The notes under the pieces were generated by a model that was not told the DNA's origin, did not search any database, and saw only the letters and a list, made by a program, of their open reading frames with translations. Both the position numbers and the translations under genes were made by a program. DNA of 64,000 nt from JAODBJ01 sp963782465 (GTDB taxonomy: Bacteria; Actinomycetota; Acidimicrobiia; IMCC26256; PALSA-610), in NCBI GenBank assembly GCA_963782465.1, contig CAWAJR010000004.1, positions 62,001 through 126,000 on the forward strand. Reading direction: 5' to 3'. Positions 51,444 to 60,844 of the stretch are shown here, one piece after another (the first letter of the stretch is position 1; each line of letters starts with the position of its first letter).

Positions 51444-54106
51444 AGGTAGCCCTGGCCGAACTCGCAGCGCAGGGCGCTCAGCGCCTGTACGTGCTCGACT
51501 TCTTCGACCCCCTCGGCGATCACCTGCGCGCCGAGGACCCGCGCGAGCTGGACGATCGCGGGGACGACGCTCGACGGGTTGGTCACTTCACGCGTGAACG
51601 CGCGATCGATCTTCACGAGGTCGATCGGGAGTTGCTGCGCGTACGCGAGCGACGAGTACCCGGTACCGAAATCGTCGATGGCGACGCGAATACCCCGGCG
51701 GCGCAACTCCTGGAGCACGTCGACGGCGGTCGTGACGTTCGAGAGGATCACGCCCTCGGTCACTTCGAGTACGAGCCGTTCCGGCTCGAGCCCCGACTCG
51801 CGCAACACCGCGTCGACCGCGTCGACGTACGACTCGTCGAGTTGCACCGGCGAGACGTTCACGCTCATGTAGGTGAAGCCACCACGACCGCGCCAGGCGG
51901 CTGCCTGCCGGCACGCGGCGCGGAGCACGTCGACGCCGAGCGCCACGATCGTGCCGGTCTCTTCGGCGAGGGGGATGAACTCCTCGGGCGACACGGTGCC
52001 GAATTGCGGGTGCGTCCAGCGCAGCAACGCCTCCGCCCCGCGCAGGCCACCGGAGTCGAGGTGCACGATCGGCTGGTACACGACCGACATCTCGCCGCGG
52101 CCCCAGGCGCCACGCAGGTCGGCTTTCAACGCGAGCCGGCGGCTCGCCTGCTCGCCCATCGCGACGTCGAACACCTCGTAGCAGTTCTTGCCGGCCGACT
52201 TCGCGGCGTAAAGCGCGATGTCGGCGTCACGGATCAGCATCTGCGGGGTATCGCTGTCCTGCATCACGCGCACGCCGATACTCGCGGGAACCGTCACGTC
52301 GATGTCGGCGACGGAGACCGGTAGTTGCAGCACCTCGAGCATCCGCTGCGCGCTCGTGGCAACCAGTTCGGCTTCGACGTCGACGAGCAACAGCGCGAAC
52401 TCGTCGCCACCGAGCCGCGCGACGGTGTCGCCGGGGCGCACGCACTCGCGCAGGCGTTCGCCGACCGCGACCAGCAGCTCATCACCGGCGGGATGGCCGA
52501 GGCCGTCGTTCACCGCCTTGAAGTCGTCGAGATCGACGAGCAGGAGCGCGACGGATCCTGCGTTCTTCGGCCGGCGCGGGTCGCGGCGACGTTCGAGCGC
52601 GAGGCTCAGGTGGTCGATCAGGAGCCGACGATTCGCGAGCCCGGTCAGCGCGTCGTGCAGTGCGTCGTACCGCAACCGGTCTTCGAGCGCGCGCCGCTCA
52701 CTCACGTCGCGGCAGTTGACGACGATGCCGCGCAACGCCGGTTCGGCCAGCAGGTTCGTGACGGTCAGTTCGCTGTGGTGCAACCGGCCCTCGCCGCCGA
52801 CGAGCTGGACGTCGTAGCGCTGCGGGCGCCCTTCGGTGCCGGCGCTGACCCGGATCGCGGCGCGGGTGGATGCACGGTCGGCAAGGTCGACGATCGCCTC
52901 GAACTGGCGCCCGGTGAGCCCGGCGGGGTCGAGGTCGAGGACCGTACGCGCCGACGGGCTCACGTAGGTGATCCGCCGTTCACGGTCGAGTACGAAGGTG
53001 ACGTCGGAGGAGTGCTCGACCAGCGCCGCGAACTCCTGCTCCCGGGCGAGCAGTTCTGCCGTCCGTTCGTCGACTCGCGCCTCGAGGTTCGATGTCAGCG
53101 CCGAGTTCTCGGCGAGCACGGCGAACTGGTGGATGCACAACACCATGACGAGCACGATCGCGACCCAGATCGTCGTCGCGTCGAGGTCGCCGTCGATCAT
53201 GCGCACCGCGGCGGCGGCACCGGCGATCACGACCGGCAGGTAGGGCAGGCCGAACGCCCACGGCTGGTGCTGATGCGTACGCGCCGCCGCCGCCGCGTCA
53301 CTGTCGCGCGCGCTCGCCGCGAGCGCGATCGTCGCGAACCCGACAATCCAACCGAGGTCGACGAGGCCGCCCGTCGAGTACGACGCCTTCTGCGACAGCA
53401 CGGCGAACGCGCTGTCGGCGATGGCGATGGCGGCGTACCCCGCACCGAGGAGCCGCAGCGGTCCTTGCGACCGTGTACGCCGGCGGGTGATCGCGAACAG
53501 CACGACGGCCAGCAGCGCGCAGTCGCCGGTCGGGTAGGCCAGGGAAACCGCGCGGGCGAAGAGGCTGCCCGCCGCCTCGCCCGCGACCGGCTGGAACACG
53601 AGCATCCAACTGACGATCAACAACGAGAGGGCGATGATCGCCCCTTCGAGCAGGCCGAGCACCCGAGATCGAATCGACGATTCGCTCTCGATGAAGCCCA
53701 CGAGCCCGAGCAGCGCGAGCGGCACCGCGACGAGGAAGCCGGCGTCGGCAACCGAAGGGAACGGCGTCGAGCGCCGGGCCCAGCACTCGTAGTAGGCCCA
53801 CACGAGCTGGCCCGAGGCCCATGCACCGGTTGCGACCGACAGGAACCACCACGCGCGGCGCCGGTCGGGTGCCCGGCGGCCGGCGCGGGACGCGGCGAAC
53901 GACGCGCCCGCGGCACAGAAGAGTTGTGCGCCATCGTCGAGACCGGTGACGAAAGCGGTACCGCGCGCCGCGCGCAGGACGGTCGCGAGCAGCATGCTCA
54001 GCGCGCCGACGAGCAGGCACCACCGCGCGAACGACAGGTCGCGGCCGCCGCGAACGCTCACGGCCGGCGATGTTCCGGGTCGGCCCTGTACCGGCTCGGC
54101 ACGCAA
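51377..54106 (-). CDS. membrane GGDEF-EAL protein, c-di-GMP synthesis/hydrolysis
   Basis: A 909-residue bifunctional c-di-GMP enzyme. Residues 25-330 hold eight or nine membrane helices, a sensory membrane domain of unknown type. Residues 355-470 are a PAS domain (FAALVEHSSDVTFVLDRERR). Residues 478-650 are a GGDEF domain with the intact motif GGDEF at 566-570 and an I-site RxxD at 557-560, exactly five residues before it. Residues 660-905 are an EAL domain with EAL at 692-694, VNVSPVQL, LEVTEGVI, DDFGTGYSSL and LVKIDRAF. Both domains look active; the net direction cannot be predicted. It lies nine bases after the HDOD gene on the same strand and is two genes from a PilZ-containing synthase, the likely target. 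Confidence 0.92.
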   Translation of the reverse strand: MRAEPVQGRPGTSPAVSVRGGRDLSFARWCLLVGALSMLLATVLRAARGTAFVTGLDDGAQLFCAAGASFAASRAGRRAPDRRRAWWFLSVATGAWASGQLVWAYYECWARRSTPFPSVADAGFLVAVPLALLGLVGFIESESSIRSRVLGLLEGAIIALSLLIVSWMLVFQPVAGEAAGSLFARAVSLAYPTGDCALLAVVLFAITRRRTRSQGPLRLLGAGYAAIAIADSAFAVLSQKASYSTGGLVDLGWIVGFATIALAASARDSDAAAAARTHQHQPWAFGLPYLPVVIAGAAAAVRMIDGDLDATTIWVAIVLVMVLCIHQFAVLAENSALTSNLEARVDERTAELLAREQEFAALVEHSSDVTFVLDRERRITYVSPSARTVLDLDPAGLTGRQFEAIVDLADRASTRAAIRVSAGTEGRPQRYDVQLVGGEGRLHHSELTVTNLLAEPALRGIVVNCRDVSERRALEDRLRYDALHDALTGLANRRLLIDHLSLALERRRDPRRPKNAGSVALLLVDLDDFKAVNDGLGHPAGDELLVAVGERLRECVRPGDTVARLGGDEFALLLVDVEAELVATSAQRMLEVLQLPVSVADIDVTVPASIGVRVMQDSDTPQMLIRDADIALYAAKSAGKNCYEVFDVAMGEQASRRLALKADLRGAWGRGEMSVVYQPIVHLDSGGLRGAEALLRWTHPQFGTVSPEEFIPLAEETGTIVALGVDVLRAACRQAAAWRGRGGFTYMSVNVSPVQLDESYVDAVDAVLRESGLEPERLVLEVTEGVILSNVTTAVDVLQELRRRGIRVAIDDFGTGYSSLAYAQQLPIDLVKIDRAFTREVTNPSSVVPAIVQLARVLGAQVIAEGVEEVEHVQALSALRCEFGQGYLYSRPLPAASFEELLRAGIPVP

Positions 54107-54115
54107 CGCGCTCGC

Positions 54116-54988
54116 CTATCCCACCGGCTCGAAGCGGCCGAGCAGCGCGGCGAGTTCGACCGCGGTCGACGTGACGATCTCGTCGATCGCCGCCGAGGGA
54201 ACACCGAGCGACTGGCGCGCGATCTCGGCCTCGACGGGCAACTCGACGCCGGGCGACGGCGCTTCGCCGAGCCGCGTCCAGGCGATGTGCGCGATGCACT
54301 CGGCGAGGCAAACCGCGCCCGGCAGCGCGCGTTCTCCCGGATCGTGGTGGCGCTCGATCCCCTCGGCGATCGCGGGTGAGAGGTCCCAGACGTCGGCCAC
54401 GACCGCGCCCGCGTACGCATGGTCGAACCCGAACCACTCGCGTTCGGCGTCGCAGAGCGCCTGCCCGCGCGCGAGGAAGATCGGATGATCGCCGGCACCC
54501 CGTTCGCCGGCGGCCGGCTCGCCGGCGCGGTCGAGTACCACCTTGCCGATGTCGTGGAGCAACGCGGCGGTGCTGACGCTCGCGGGCAATGGGGCCGTGG
54601 CGCGCACCCGCACACGGTCGGCGGCGATCGACGCGCCGCACGAGTGTGCCCACAGCTCTTTGGGTGCGAACGAGTAGCGGCTGGTGGCGGCGCTCAAGGC
54701 GTTCCCGACGACGGTGTGCATCGCGGTCGCGAGCGTCGCCGCGACCCCGATGCGCATCACTGCATCGCGCGGCGACTGGATTCGCGTGGAGGGCGCGCTC
54801 GCCGCGGAATTGGCGCGGCGCATCACCGCGAGCGACAGCGACATGTCGTGGGTGACGACGTCGACCAAGTCGGCGAACTCGAACGATGGAGTCGCGGTGA
54901 TCGCGACCAGGCGCTGCACCGACAACGGGAGCGGCCCGAGGCGCGTCGCGGCGGCTCGTAGTCCCGCCTCGTCGAGGACGTGCCCCAT
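54116..54988 (-). CDS. HDOD-domain signalling protein
   Basis: A 290-residue protein with an HDOD domain: LPLSVQRLVAITATPSFEF near the start, VVTHDMSLSLAVMRRANSAAS, and AALLHDIGKVVLDRAG with an HD pair, then GFDHAYAGAVVADVW. HDOD proteins act as non-catalytic or weakly catalytic adaptors in c-di-GMP and two-component pathways; here the HD motif of true phosphohydrolases is partly kept. The start ATG is clear. Its place between the synthase and the GGDEF-EAL gene suggests that it links the two. The 147 bp upstream to the synthase gene shows no clear signal. Confidence 0.85.
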   Translation of the reverse strand: MGHVLDEAGLRAAATRLGPLPLSVQRLVAITATPSFEFADLVDVVTHDMSLSLAVMRRANSAASAPSTRIQSPRDAVMRIGVAATLATAMHTVVGNALSAATSRYSFAPKELWAHSCGASIAADRVRVRATAPLPASVSTAALLHDIGKVVLDRAGEPAAGERGAGDHPIFLARGQALCDAEREWFGFDHAYAGAVVADVWDLSPAIAEGIERHHDPGERALPGAVCLAECIAHIAWTRLGEAPSPGVELPVEAEIARQSLGVPSAAIDEIVTSTAVELAALLGRFEPVG

Positions 54989-55135
54989 TTCCCACCGTCC
55001 CTGCGTCCGCCGCGCGGCGTCGTGCCCCGCATTCGGGCTATCGACGGTGCCGCGAACGTCCTGTACCGACTGTGGTGCGCGTCACCGGCTTCGCCGCGTC
55101 CGAATTCGTCGTGCGGAACGGACGCGACGGCGGGC

Positions 55136-57232
55136 TCAGGTCTCGACCAGCGAGTGGCGGCCGCGTACCACGGTGTCGATCGTCAACGTGAGCTGGCCGA
55201 ACTGCTCGGCCGCATCGCGGCGTTGCATCGCCGCCATCGGCGCGAGGTAGTCGCGGCCGGCCCACACGTGGCGGGGCCGCAGTTGGCGCCAGGGGTGAAC
55301 GACATGGCAAAAGGTGACGAGACGCCGGCGCGACTCGTCGTCGATCGTGTCGATCTGCAGCCCGACGCGGTAGCGGCCGTCGGGCCCGGACCGGCACGAG
55401 CGCACGACCCCTTCCACTTCGATCATCGAGAACACGGCGTCGGCGCCGGGCACTCCCGTCGTGCAGCGCAGCCGGGTGCCTCGCTCGATCGCGGTCTCGA
55501 CCGAGATCCCGATGCCCGCCACCGACGCGTCGGTGACCGACGCGCCGATCGGCGGGCCGCCCGGGTTGTCGGGGTCGGCGATGGCGGCCGCGAGGTGGCA
55601 TTCGAACCGGTACTGCACGCGCCGCTGGCGACGCTTCCCGACCCGCCGGATCGCTTGCACGACACGCGCCAGCTCCCAGATCGCCAACCCGATCGCGAGC
55701 GGGCCGGCGATGCCGGGCAGGCCGCGCATCTTCACCACCGAGAGATCGCCGAGCACCCGCCACACCAATGCCCCGGCGAGGACCAGCCCGAGCAAGAGCA
55801 CGACGCGCAGGCGCCGGATGGCGGGCCAGCCACCGGTGTCGGTGCCTTCCTTCGGCGTGACCTTGAACTTCGTGCGCGACGGCAACAGCGCGCAGCGCAA
55901 CGAGCGGGCGAAGATCTCTGCGGTGACGAGCGTGTAGTGCGAAGACTCGGTGAGGCGCATGTGGCCGCGGCACACCGCGACGGTCGCGGTGACCGCGAGG
56001 ATCGTCGCCGGGAGCCAGAGCGCGAGCAGTTCCACGACCCCGACCTGCGCCGGCAGCACACCGAGCCCGAGCGTCGCGGCGAGCACCGCGATCAACGCGA
56101 GGCGCACGAACCCGCTGCCGTAGGCGAACAGGCTCGAGAAGTACGCGACGCGCTGGCGCCAGTCGAGCCCACTCGATCGGCGCAGCGGCGATTCGGGGAG
56201 CCGGAACACGGCGAGGTTGCCGCGGGCCCAACGGTCGCGCTGGAGCAGGTAACCGTCGAGGTCGACGGGCGCGAGCCCCTGCACGATCACCTGGTTGTGG
56301 TAGCGGGTGCGCCAGCCGTGCCGGTGCATCTTGATCGTCGTGTGGAAGTCTTCGGCGATCGTTTCTGTCGCGACCCCGCCGACCTCGACGAGCGCGCTGC
56401 GCCGGAGCACGGTTGCCGACCCGCACCAGAAGGCCGCGTTGTGCCGGTCCTTGCCCGGGCACACCACTTCGAAGAACAGGCTCTGTTCGTGGCGCCCCGG
56501 CGAGTAGTGCTGCACCGAGTCCTGGTTGTAGAAGTCGTGCGGCGTCTGCACGAGCGCGACGAGCGGGTCGTCGAAGTACCCGACCGTCACGTTCAGCGCA
56601 TCGGGCAGCGGAACGTGGTCGGCGTCGAGGAAGAGGATCAACTCACCGTCGGTCTCGCCGAGCGCGTGGTTGATGTTGCCGGCCTTGGCGTGCGCATTGT
56701 CGGGCCGGGTGATCCAGTGCGCGCCCCAGCGGTGCGCGAGCTCGGCCATCGACTCGCGCCGGCCGTCGTCGAGGAGGTACGTCGTGTGCGGGTATTCGAG
56801 TGCCGCGCAGCCGGCGAGCGTCGCTTCGACCACTTCGACCGGTTCGTTGTACGTGCACACGAACACGTCGACCCGCCGGCCGCCGTGCACGAGTGGCGCG
56901 ACGCGGTTGTCCCACCGCCAGCCCGCCACCGCGAGGAAGACGAGCGACACCCAGTTGTAGCCCTCGACCAGCACCAGCGCGACGAAGGCGACGGGGTTCG
57001 TCCCCCGCCACGACCAACCCAGCCGGTAGGCGAGCCACACCCCGCCCCAGGTCAGGGCGATCGCGACCACGACTCGCATGCTCCGTGGGTGCCGTTCCCA
57101 CCAGTACCCGATGGCGGTCTGCGGGGTCCCACCCGCGCCGATCGTGTCCTGCCGGGGCGGTACGACCGCCCGCGCGCCAGGTTTCGCTTCGGGCGAGCGT
57201 CCGCGGACGGTCTGCTCACCTCCCGCGCTCAC
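55136..57232 (-). CDS. BcsA-like polysaccharide synthase with C-terminal PilZ domain
   Basis: A 698-residue processive GT2 synthase in the cytoplasmic membrane that makes and extrudes a beta-linked polysaccharide. All synthase motifs are present: DDG (155-157), DAD (203-205), AED (293-295) and QRDRW (331-335), with two helices before and at least four after. The PilZ domain starts near 535 and has both c-di-GMP motifs, RVQYR (538-542) and DASVAG (568-573). So c-di-GMP should switch the synthase on, as in BcsA. No BcsB, BcsZ or BcsC-like partner lies in the window, so the product need not be cellulose. The GTG start is 22 bp after the STAS gene. Confidence 0.93.
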   Translation of the reverse strand: MSAGGEQTVRGRSPEAKPGARAVVPPRQDTIGAGGTPQTAIGYWWERHPRSMRVVVAIALTWGGVWLAYRLGWSWRGTNPVAFVALVLVEGYNWVSLVFLAVAGWRWDNRVAPLVHGGRRVDVFVCTYNEPVEVVEATLAGCAALEYPHTTYLLDDGRRESMAELAHRWGAHWITRPDNAHAKAGNINHALGETDGELILFLDADHVPLPDALNVTVGYFDDPLVALVQTPHDFYNQDSVQHYSPGRHEQSLFFEVVCPGKDRHNAAFWCGSATVLRRSALVEVGGVATETIAEDFHTTIKMHRHGWRTRYHNQVIVQGLAPVDLDGYLLQRDRWARGNLAVFRLPESPLRRSSGLDWRQRVAYFSSLFAYGSGFVRLALIAVLAATLGLGVLPAQVGVVELLALWLPATILAVTATVAVCRGHMRLTESSHYTLVTAEIFARSLRCALLPSRTKFKVTPKEGTDTGGWPAIRRLRVVLLLGLVLAGALVWRVLGDLSVVKMRGLPGIAGPLAIGLAIWELARVVQAIRRVGKRRQRRVQYRFECHLAAAIADPDNPGGPPIGASVTDASVAGIGISVETAIERGTRLRCTTGVPGADAVFSMIEVEGVVRSCRSGPDGRYRVGLQIDTIDDESRRRLVTFCHVVHPWRQLRPRHVWAGRDYLAPMAAMQRRDAAEQFGQLTLTIDTVVRGRHSLVET

Positions 57233-57254
57233 AACTGGAAGGTTCGTCCAGTTG

Positions 57255-57584
57255 TCAGGAGGCCTTGAGGGCCTCTTCCACGCTCTCGAACACGGCCACG
57301 ATCTGGGCGAGGCCGGTGACCCGGAAGGCGGTGTGCACGAGCGACATCGACGGCAACACCAGCCGCAGCGGCACCGACGACGAGAGCCGTTCGAGCAACC
57401 CGAACCCGGTGCTGTCGATGTAGTCGACGCCGGCCAGCACGATCACCAGCGTTTTCGCCGACCCGGCCGCGTCGGTGAGGCGACGCTCGAGCTCGGGGAC
57501 GTTGGCGAGGTCGATCTCCCCGGTGAGCGACGCCACGCACGCGTCGCCCGCGTGCGTCACTTCAAGCGAGTACGACGGGTTCAT
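57255..57584 (-). CDS. STAS-domain anti-sigma factor antagonist
   Basis: A 109-residue protein with the complete STAS fold of SpoIIAA/RsbV: SLTGEIDLANVPELERRL, LVIVLAGVDYIDSTGFGLL and LVHTAFRVTGLAQIV. The Ser in YIDSTG is the usual phosphorylation site. In its unphosphorylated form it should bind a kinase/anti-sigma partner. Its start overlaps the phosphatase/kinase gene by 23 bp, so this is a partner-switch pair. The unusual point is that the next gene is a polysaccharide synthase and no sigma-B-type gene is present. Confidence 0.93.
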   Translation of the reverse strand: MNPSYSLEVTHAGDACVASLTGEIDLANVPELERRLTDAAGSAKTLVIVLAGVDYIDSTGFGLLERLSSSVPLRLVLPSMSLVHTAFRVTGLAQIVAVFESVEEALKAS

Positions 57585-59823
57585 GCTGCGACCGCGGTTG
57601 GTACCGCAAGGTGACGGTCGTGCCGCCCGGCCCGAATTCGATGGCGACCTCGTCCATCAGTTCGCGCATGATCGCGATGCCGTTGCCGCGCGCGAACCGG
57701 TCGGGGTTGTCCTTCCACGCACCGGCGTCGGTGACCGAACAGATCACGTCGTCGCCGGTCCGGCTTGCTTCGACGCGAAACAGTGCTCTGCCGCCCAGGC
57801 CGTAGGCGTGTTCCACCGCGTTCGTGCACGCTTCTCCTACCGCGATGAGGATGCCGGTCACTTCCTGCGGATCGAGACCGAGCTGGTTCAACCAACCTCG
57901 CAGTTCGGCTCGCACCCGGCGGATCGAGTCGGGCCGGGCGGGCGCTTTCACGAGGAACAGCCGCGACGACACGACCGGCGTGCGCAGCAACACGAGGGCG
58001 ACGTCGTCTTCGCGGGTCGCGCCGGCGAACGCGTCGCGGACGATCGCGTCGGCGAGCAGTTCGAGCGGCAGGGCCCAGTGTGCCTCCACCGAGTTCACGA
58101 GCCGTTCGATCCCGGCGTCGAGCGGCTCGCGTCGCCGTTCGATCAGGCCGTCGGAGTACATCACGAGGAGCGACCCGGCCGGCAAGCGGGTCGAGGTCCC
58201 GAGCCGGGCCGGGCGCGCCTCGTCGATGCCGAGCGGCCAGCTGAGCGCGCCGTCGAGCAGGCGCACGTCGCCGTCGGGGCTGACGAGGAGCGGCGGCGGA
58301 TGGCCGGCACAGAGGTATTCCACCCGTTCGCCGTACACGTCGACGTAGGCGAACGCGACCGTGGTGCCCTGCGCGCCGGGGAGGTCGTGGGCGAAATCGT
58401 CGAGACTGCCGAGCAGGTCGGCCGGTGTGTCGCACCTCGGCGCCGACGCGCTCACGGCCGCGCGCAACTGCCCCATCGTGGTCGCAGCGTCGATCCCGCG
58501 GCCGACGACGTCGCCCACCGCGATCAGGATGCGACCGTCGGGCAGGCGCTGCGCGTTGTGCCAGTCGCCGCCGACGGCGAGGCTCGTCTCGGCCGGGAGG
58601 TAACGCACGGTGTGCCCCGCCCCCTCCACGAGCACCGACGGGCCGAGCAGGCTCTCCTGCAACTTCAGGGCCGCTTCGTGCTCGCGCTCACGCGTCGACG
58701 CGCGCGTGTACGCCGACCCGATGTTGTCGGCGGCGAGTTCGAGCAGCGTTCGGGCGTGGTCGTCGAAGTCTTTCGGTGCCGCCCAGAACACGAGCAGCAG
58801 GCCGAACGCGTCGTCGTCGCCTCGGAGCGGCAGTAGCGCGAAGCCGCCTGCGCCTTGGCGTTCCCACCACGAAGCCCAGTTGGGGTACGCGGCCTTCGCT
58901 TCGTCGCGCGTTCGATAGAACCGGGCGTGCCGTTCGCGCAGGGTATCGGCGACCGGGCTCGGGTCGTCGAGCGACAGCACTCTGATGTCGCCCCCGTCGA
59001 ACGGTGGCAACACCTTTTCCGCGACCAACCGCACCCGGTCGTTGCCTTCCCGCACCCACATGCGCGCGATGGCGGCGCCGAGCAGCGGCAACACGTCGGC
59101 GACGGCGGCGTCGGCTACGGCCTGCGCCGAGCGCGGTTCGGCGAGCGACGCCGCGAGCCGGTGCAGTTCGCTCAACGAGAGCAGTTCGAGAAGCTGGCGT
59201 TCTTCACGTTCGGTGGAGGCACGCGCCCACCGGCGTAACCACAGGGCCCAGATCGCCGCGACCGCGCTCGCGACGAGGAGCGCGACGATCGCCAGTTCGC
59301 TGTTGCGCTGCAGCTCGGCTCGTTGCCCCGAGAGCCGTGAGCGCACGAGCGCCGAGAACTGCGCCTCGGCTGCCCGGAACCGGTCGAACAGGGCCTTGCT
59401 CCGCCCCTGCTTCACCAGGCTCGCGGCGTCGCTCGCGCGCCCGGCCCGCGTCGCGCTGATTTCGGCGGCGACATTCGTGTTCCACGCCACCAGCGCCGCG
59501 TGCGCGCGTTCGAGTGCGGCGCGCTCGCGTGCATCGAGGTGGAGCTTCTGGAGCGCGTCGTACGCGCTCGCGGCGGTGGCCTGGCCCTCCGAGTAGGGCT
59601 CGAGGAAGCGTTCGTCGCTGGTGATCAGGTATCCCCGCTCCCCGGTTTCCTGGTCGATCGCCGCCGCGAGGTACGCCTGGCTGTTCGCGTTCGCCGGGCC
59701 GAGCTGGTGCTGGATCGCGCCGGCGATACGCAACGCACTGGAGACGAACGGCAGCACCGCGATCAGGATGATCGCGATGACGATGAAGTAGCCGGCGGTC
59801 AGCAGCGTGAGCCGTTGCCTCAT
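57562..59823 (-). CDS. membrane sensor with CHASE3, GAF, SpoIIE phosphatase and HATPase domains
   Basis: A 753-residue protein. Helices at about 8-28 and 177-195 enclose an extracytoplasmic CHASE3-like sensor (AIDQETGERGYLITSDERFLEP). Residues 220-370 are a GAF domain. Residues 395-605 are a PP2C-type SpoIIE phosphatase: GGDWHNAQRLPDGRILIAVGDVVGRGIDAA and LVMYSDGLIERR give the metal Asp residues. Residues 620-745 are an anti-sigma-type HATPase (GEACTNAVEHAYG, the N-box, and FARGNGIAIMRELMD). It can therefore both dephosphorylate and phosphorylate STAS partners such as the next gene product, according to an external signal. Confidence 0.93.
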   Translation of the reverse strand: MRQRLTLLTAGYFIVIAIILIAVLPFVSSALRIAGAIQHQLGPANANSQAYLAAAIDQETGERGYLITSDERFLEPYSEGQATAASAYDALQKLHLDARERAALERAHAALVAWNTNVAAEISATRAGRASDAASLVKQGRSKALFDRFRAAEAQFSALVRSRLSGQRAELQRNSELAIVALLVASAVAAIWALWLRRWARASTEREERQLLELLSLSELHRLAASLAEPRSAQAVADAAVADVLPLLGAAIARMWVREGNDRVRLVAEKVLPPFDGGDIRVLSLDDPSPVADTLRERHARFYRTRDEAKAAYPNWASWWERQGAGGFALLPLRGDDDAFGLLLVFWAAPKDFDDHARTLLELAADNIGSAYTRASTREREHEAALKLQESLLGPSVLVEGAGHTVRYLPAETSLAVGGDWHNAQRLPDGRILIAVGDVVGRGIDAATTMGQLRAAVSASAPRCDTPADLLGSLDDFAHDLPGAQGTTVAFAYVDVYGERVEYLCAGHPPPLLVSPDGDVRLLDGALSWPLGIDEARPARLGTSTRLPAGSLLVMYSDGLIERRREPLDAGIERLVNSVEAHWALPLELLADAIVRDAFAGATREDDVALVLLRTPVVSSRLFLVKAPARPDSIRRVRAELRGWLNQLGLDPQEVTGILIAVGEACTNAVEHAYGLGGRALFRVEASRTGDDVICSVTDAGAWKDNPDRFARGNGIAIMRELMDEVAIEFGPGGTTVTLRYQPRSQHEPVVLA

Positions 59824-59877
59824 CGATCGACCACCCGGGAGCGCATGGCGGTGCCGATGCTAGGGCGTCGGCAATCG

Positions 59878-60762
59878 CTAGGGGGTCGAAGGGCACGACC
59901 CGCCGTAGGGCTTGCCGTGCAAGGCCCGGGCGACGTCGGCCACGCGTTGGCCCTTCGGCAGCACGACGATCCAGTCGCTGCCGATGACGAGCTTCGATGT
60001 CTTTGACGACGAGCATGCGTACTGCTGCTCGTTGTTGGCGAACTGCCCGAGGGTCGTCTTCGTGTCGTCGAACGAACCGATGTGCACGCCGGCGTCGGGC
60101 CCGACGGTGCACTCCCCGTAGGCGCCCGGCAACCCGGCCGTGGCGTAGTGCGCGTTGTGCGACAGGAGGTCGCGGTCGTCCAGCTTGAAGTCGGCGCAGC
60201 CGAGGCCTGCCTTCGTCAACGTCGACGCGAGCTGGTTCACGTGCGCCACGTCGGTGTTCGACCAGTTGATCTGGCCCCGGCCCGGGCAGCTGGTCGTGAC
60301 GAACTTGCTGTGCGTGCGGGTTGCGATCGTCCGCGCGCCGCCTTCGGTGTCGGGTTGCATCGACCAGGTACCGCTCTCGACCCATCGCACGCCGGGAAAA
60401 TCGGACTTCGCCTTCGCGGCTCTCGCGCACAGCAGTTGCGCGCGCTGGTGCACGAAGTCGTCGCGTTCCTTGGTGCTGGCGAACCCGCTGATCTCGACGT
60501 TCTCGCCGATCACGGTGCACGAACCGACGGCGCCCGGGACCGGGCCGTGGATCTTGTTCTGGTTCTGCACGTAACTCACGCGCGGGTACAGGCCGAAGTC
60601 TTTGCACTGGCCGGGGAACGACTTGGCGAGCAACGCCACCGCCTGGTGCGTCACCGTGACGGAGCCGGCATCCCAATTGGCCGACACCTTCTTGCCGCCG
60701 CACGCGACGCACATGCTCCCGACCAGCGCGGCCGCGAGCACGAATGCGAGATGTCGACCCAC
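59878..60762 (-). CDS. secreted lipoprotein of unknown function
   Basis: A 294-residue protein with a lipoprotein signal ending SMCVAC. The GTG start has a strong AGGAGG upstream, which settles it; a longer open frame exists but is not needed. The mature part has Cys pairs spread over two similar halves (FPGQCKDFGLYPRVSY, SCTVIGENVEISGFAS; GCADFKLDDRDLLS, ECTVGPDAGVHIGSF), so it seems to be an internal duplication with disulfides. No family is recognised. It is divergent from the next lipoprotein gene, 82 bp apart. Confidence 0.75.
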   Translation of the reverse strand: MGRHLAFVLAAALVGSMCVACGGKKVSANWDAGSVTVTHQAVALLAKSFPGQCKDFGLYPRVSYVQNQNKIHGPVPGAVGSCTVIGENVEISGFASTKERDDFVHQRAQLLCARAAKAKSDFPGVRWVESGTWSMQPDTEGGARTIATRTHSKFVTTSCPGRGQINWSNTDVAHVNQLASTLTKAGLGCADFKLDDRDLLSHNAHYATAGLPGAYGECTVGPDAGVHIGSFDDTKTTLGQFANNEQQYACSSSKTSKLVIGSDWIVVLPKGQRVADVARALHGKPYGGSCPSTP

Positions 60763-60844
60763 CCGTTCCTCCTGCCTCGGGCGACGAGTATCGCGCGCGC
60801 GGGGCCGAGCCAGAACGCGCCGGAAAACGTGCGACCATGTCGAA

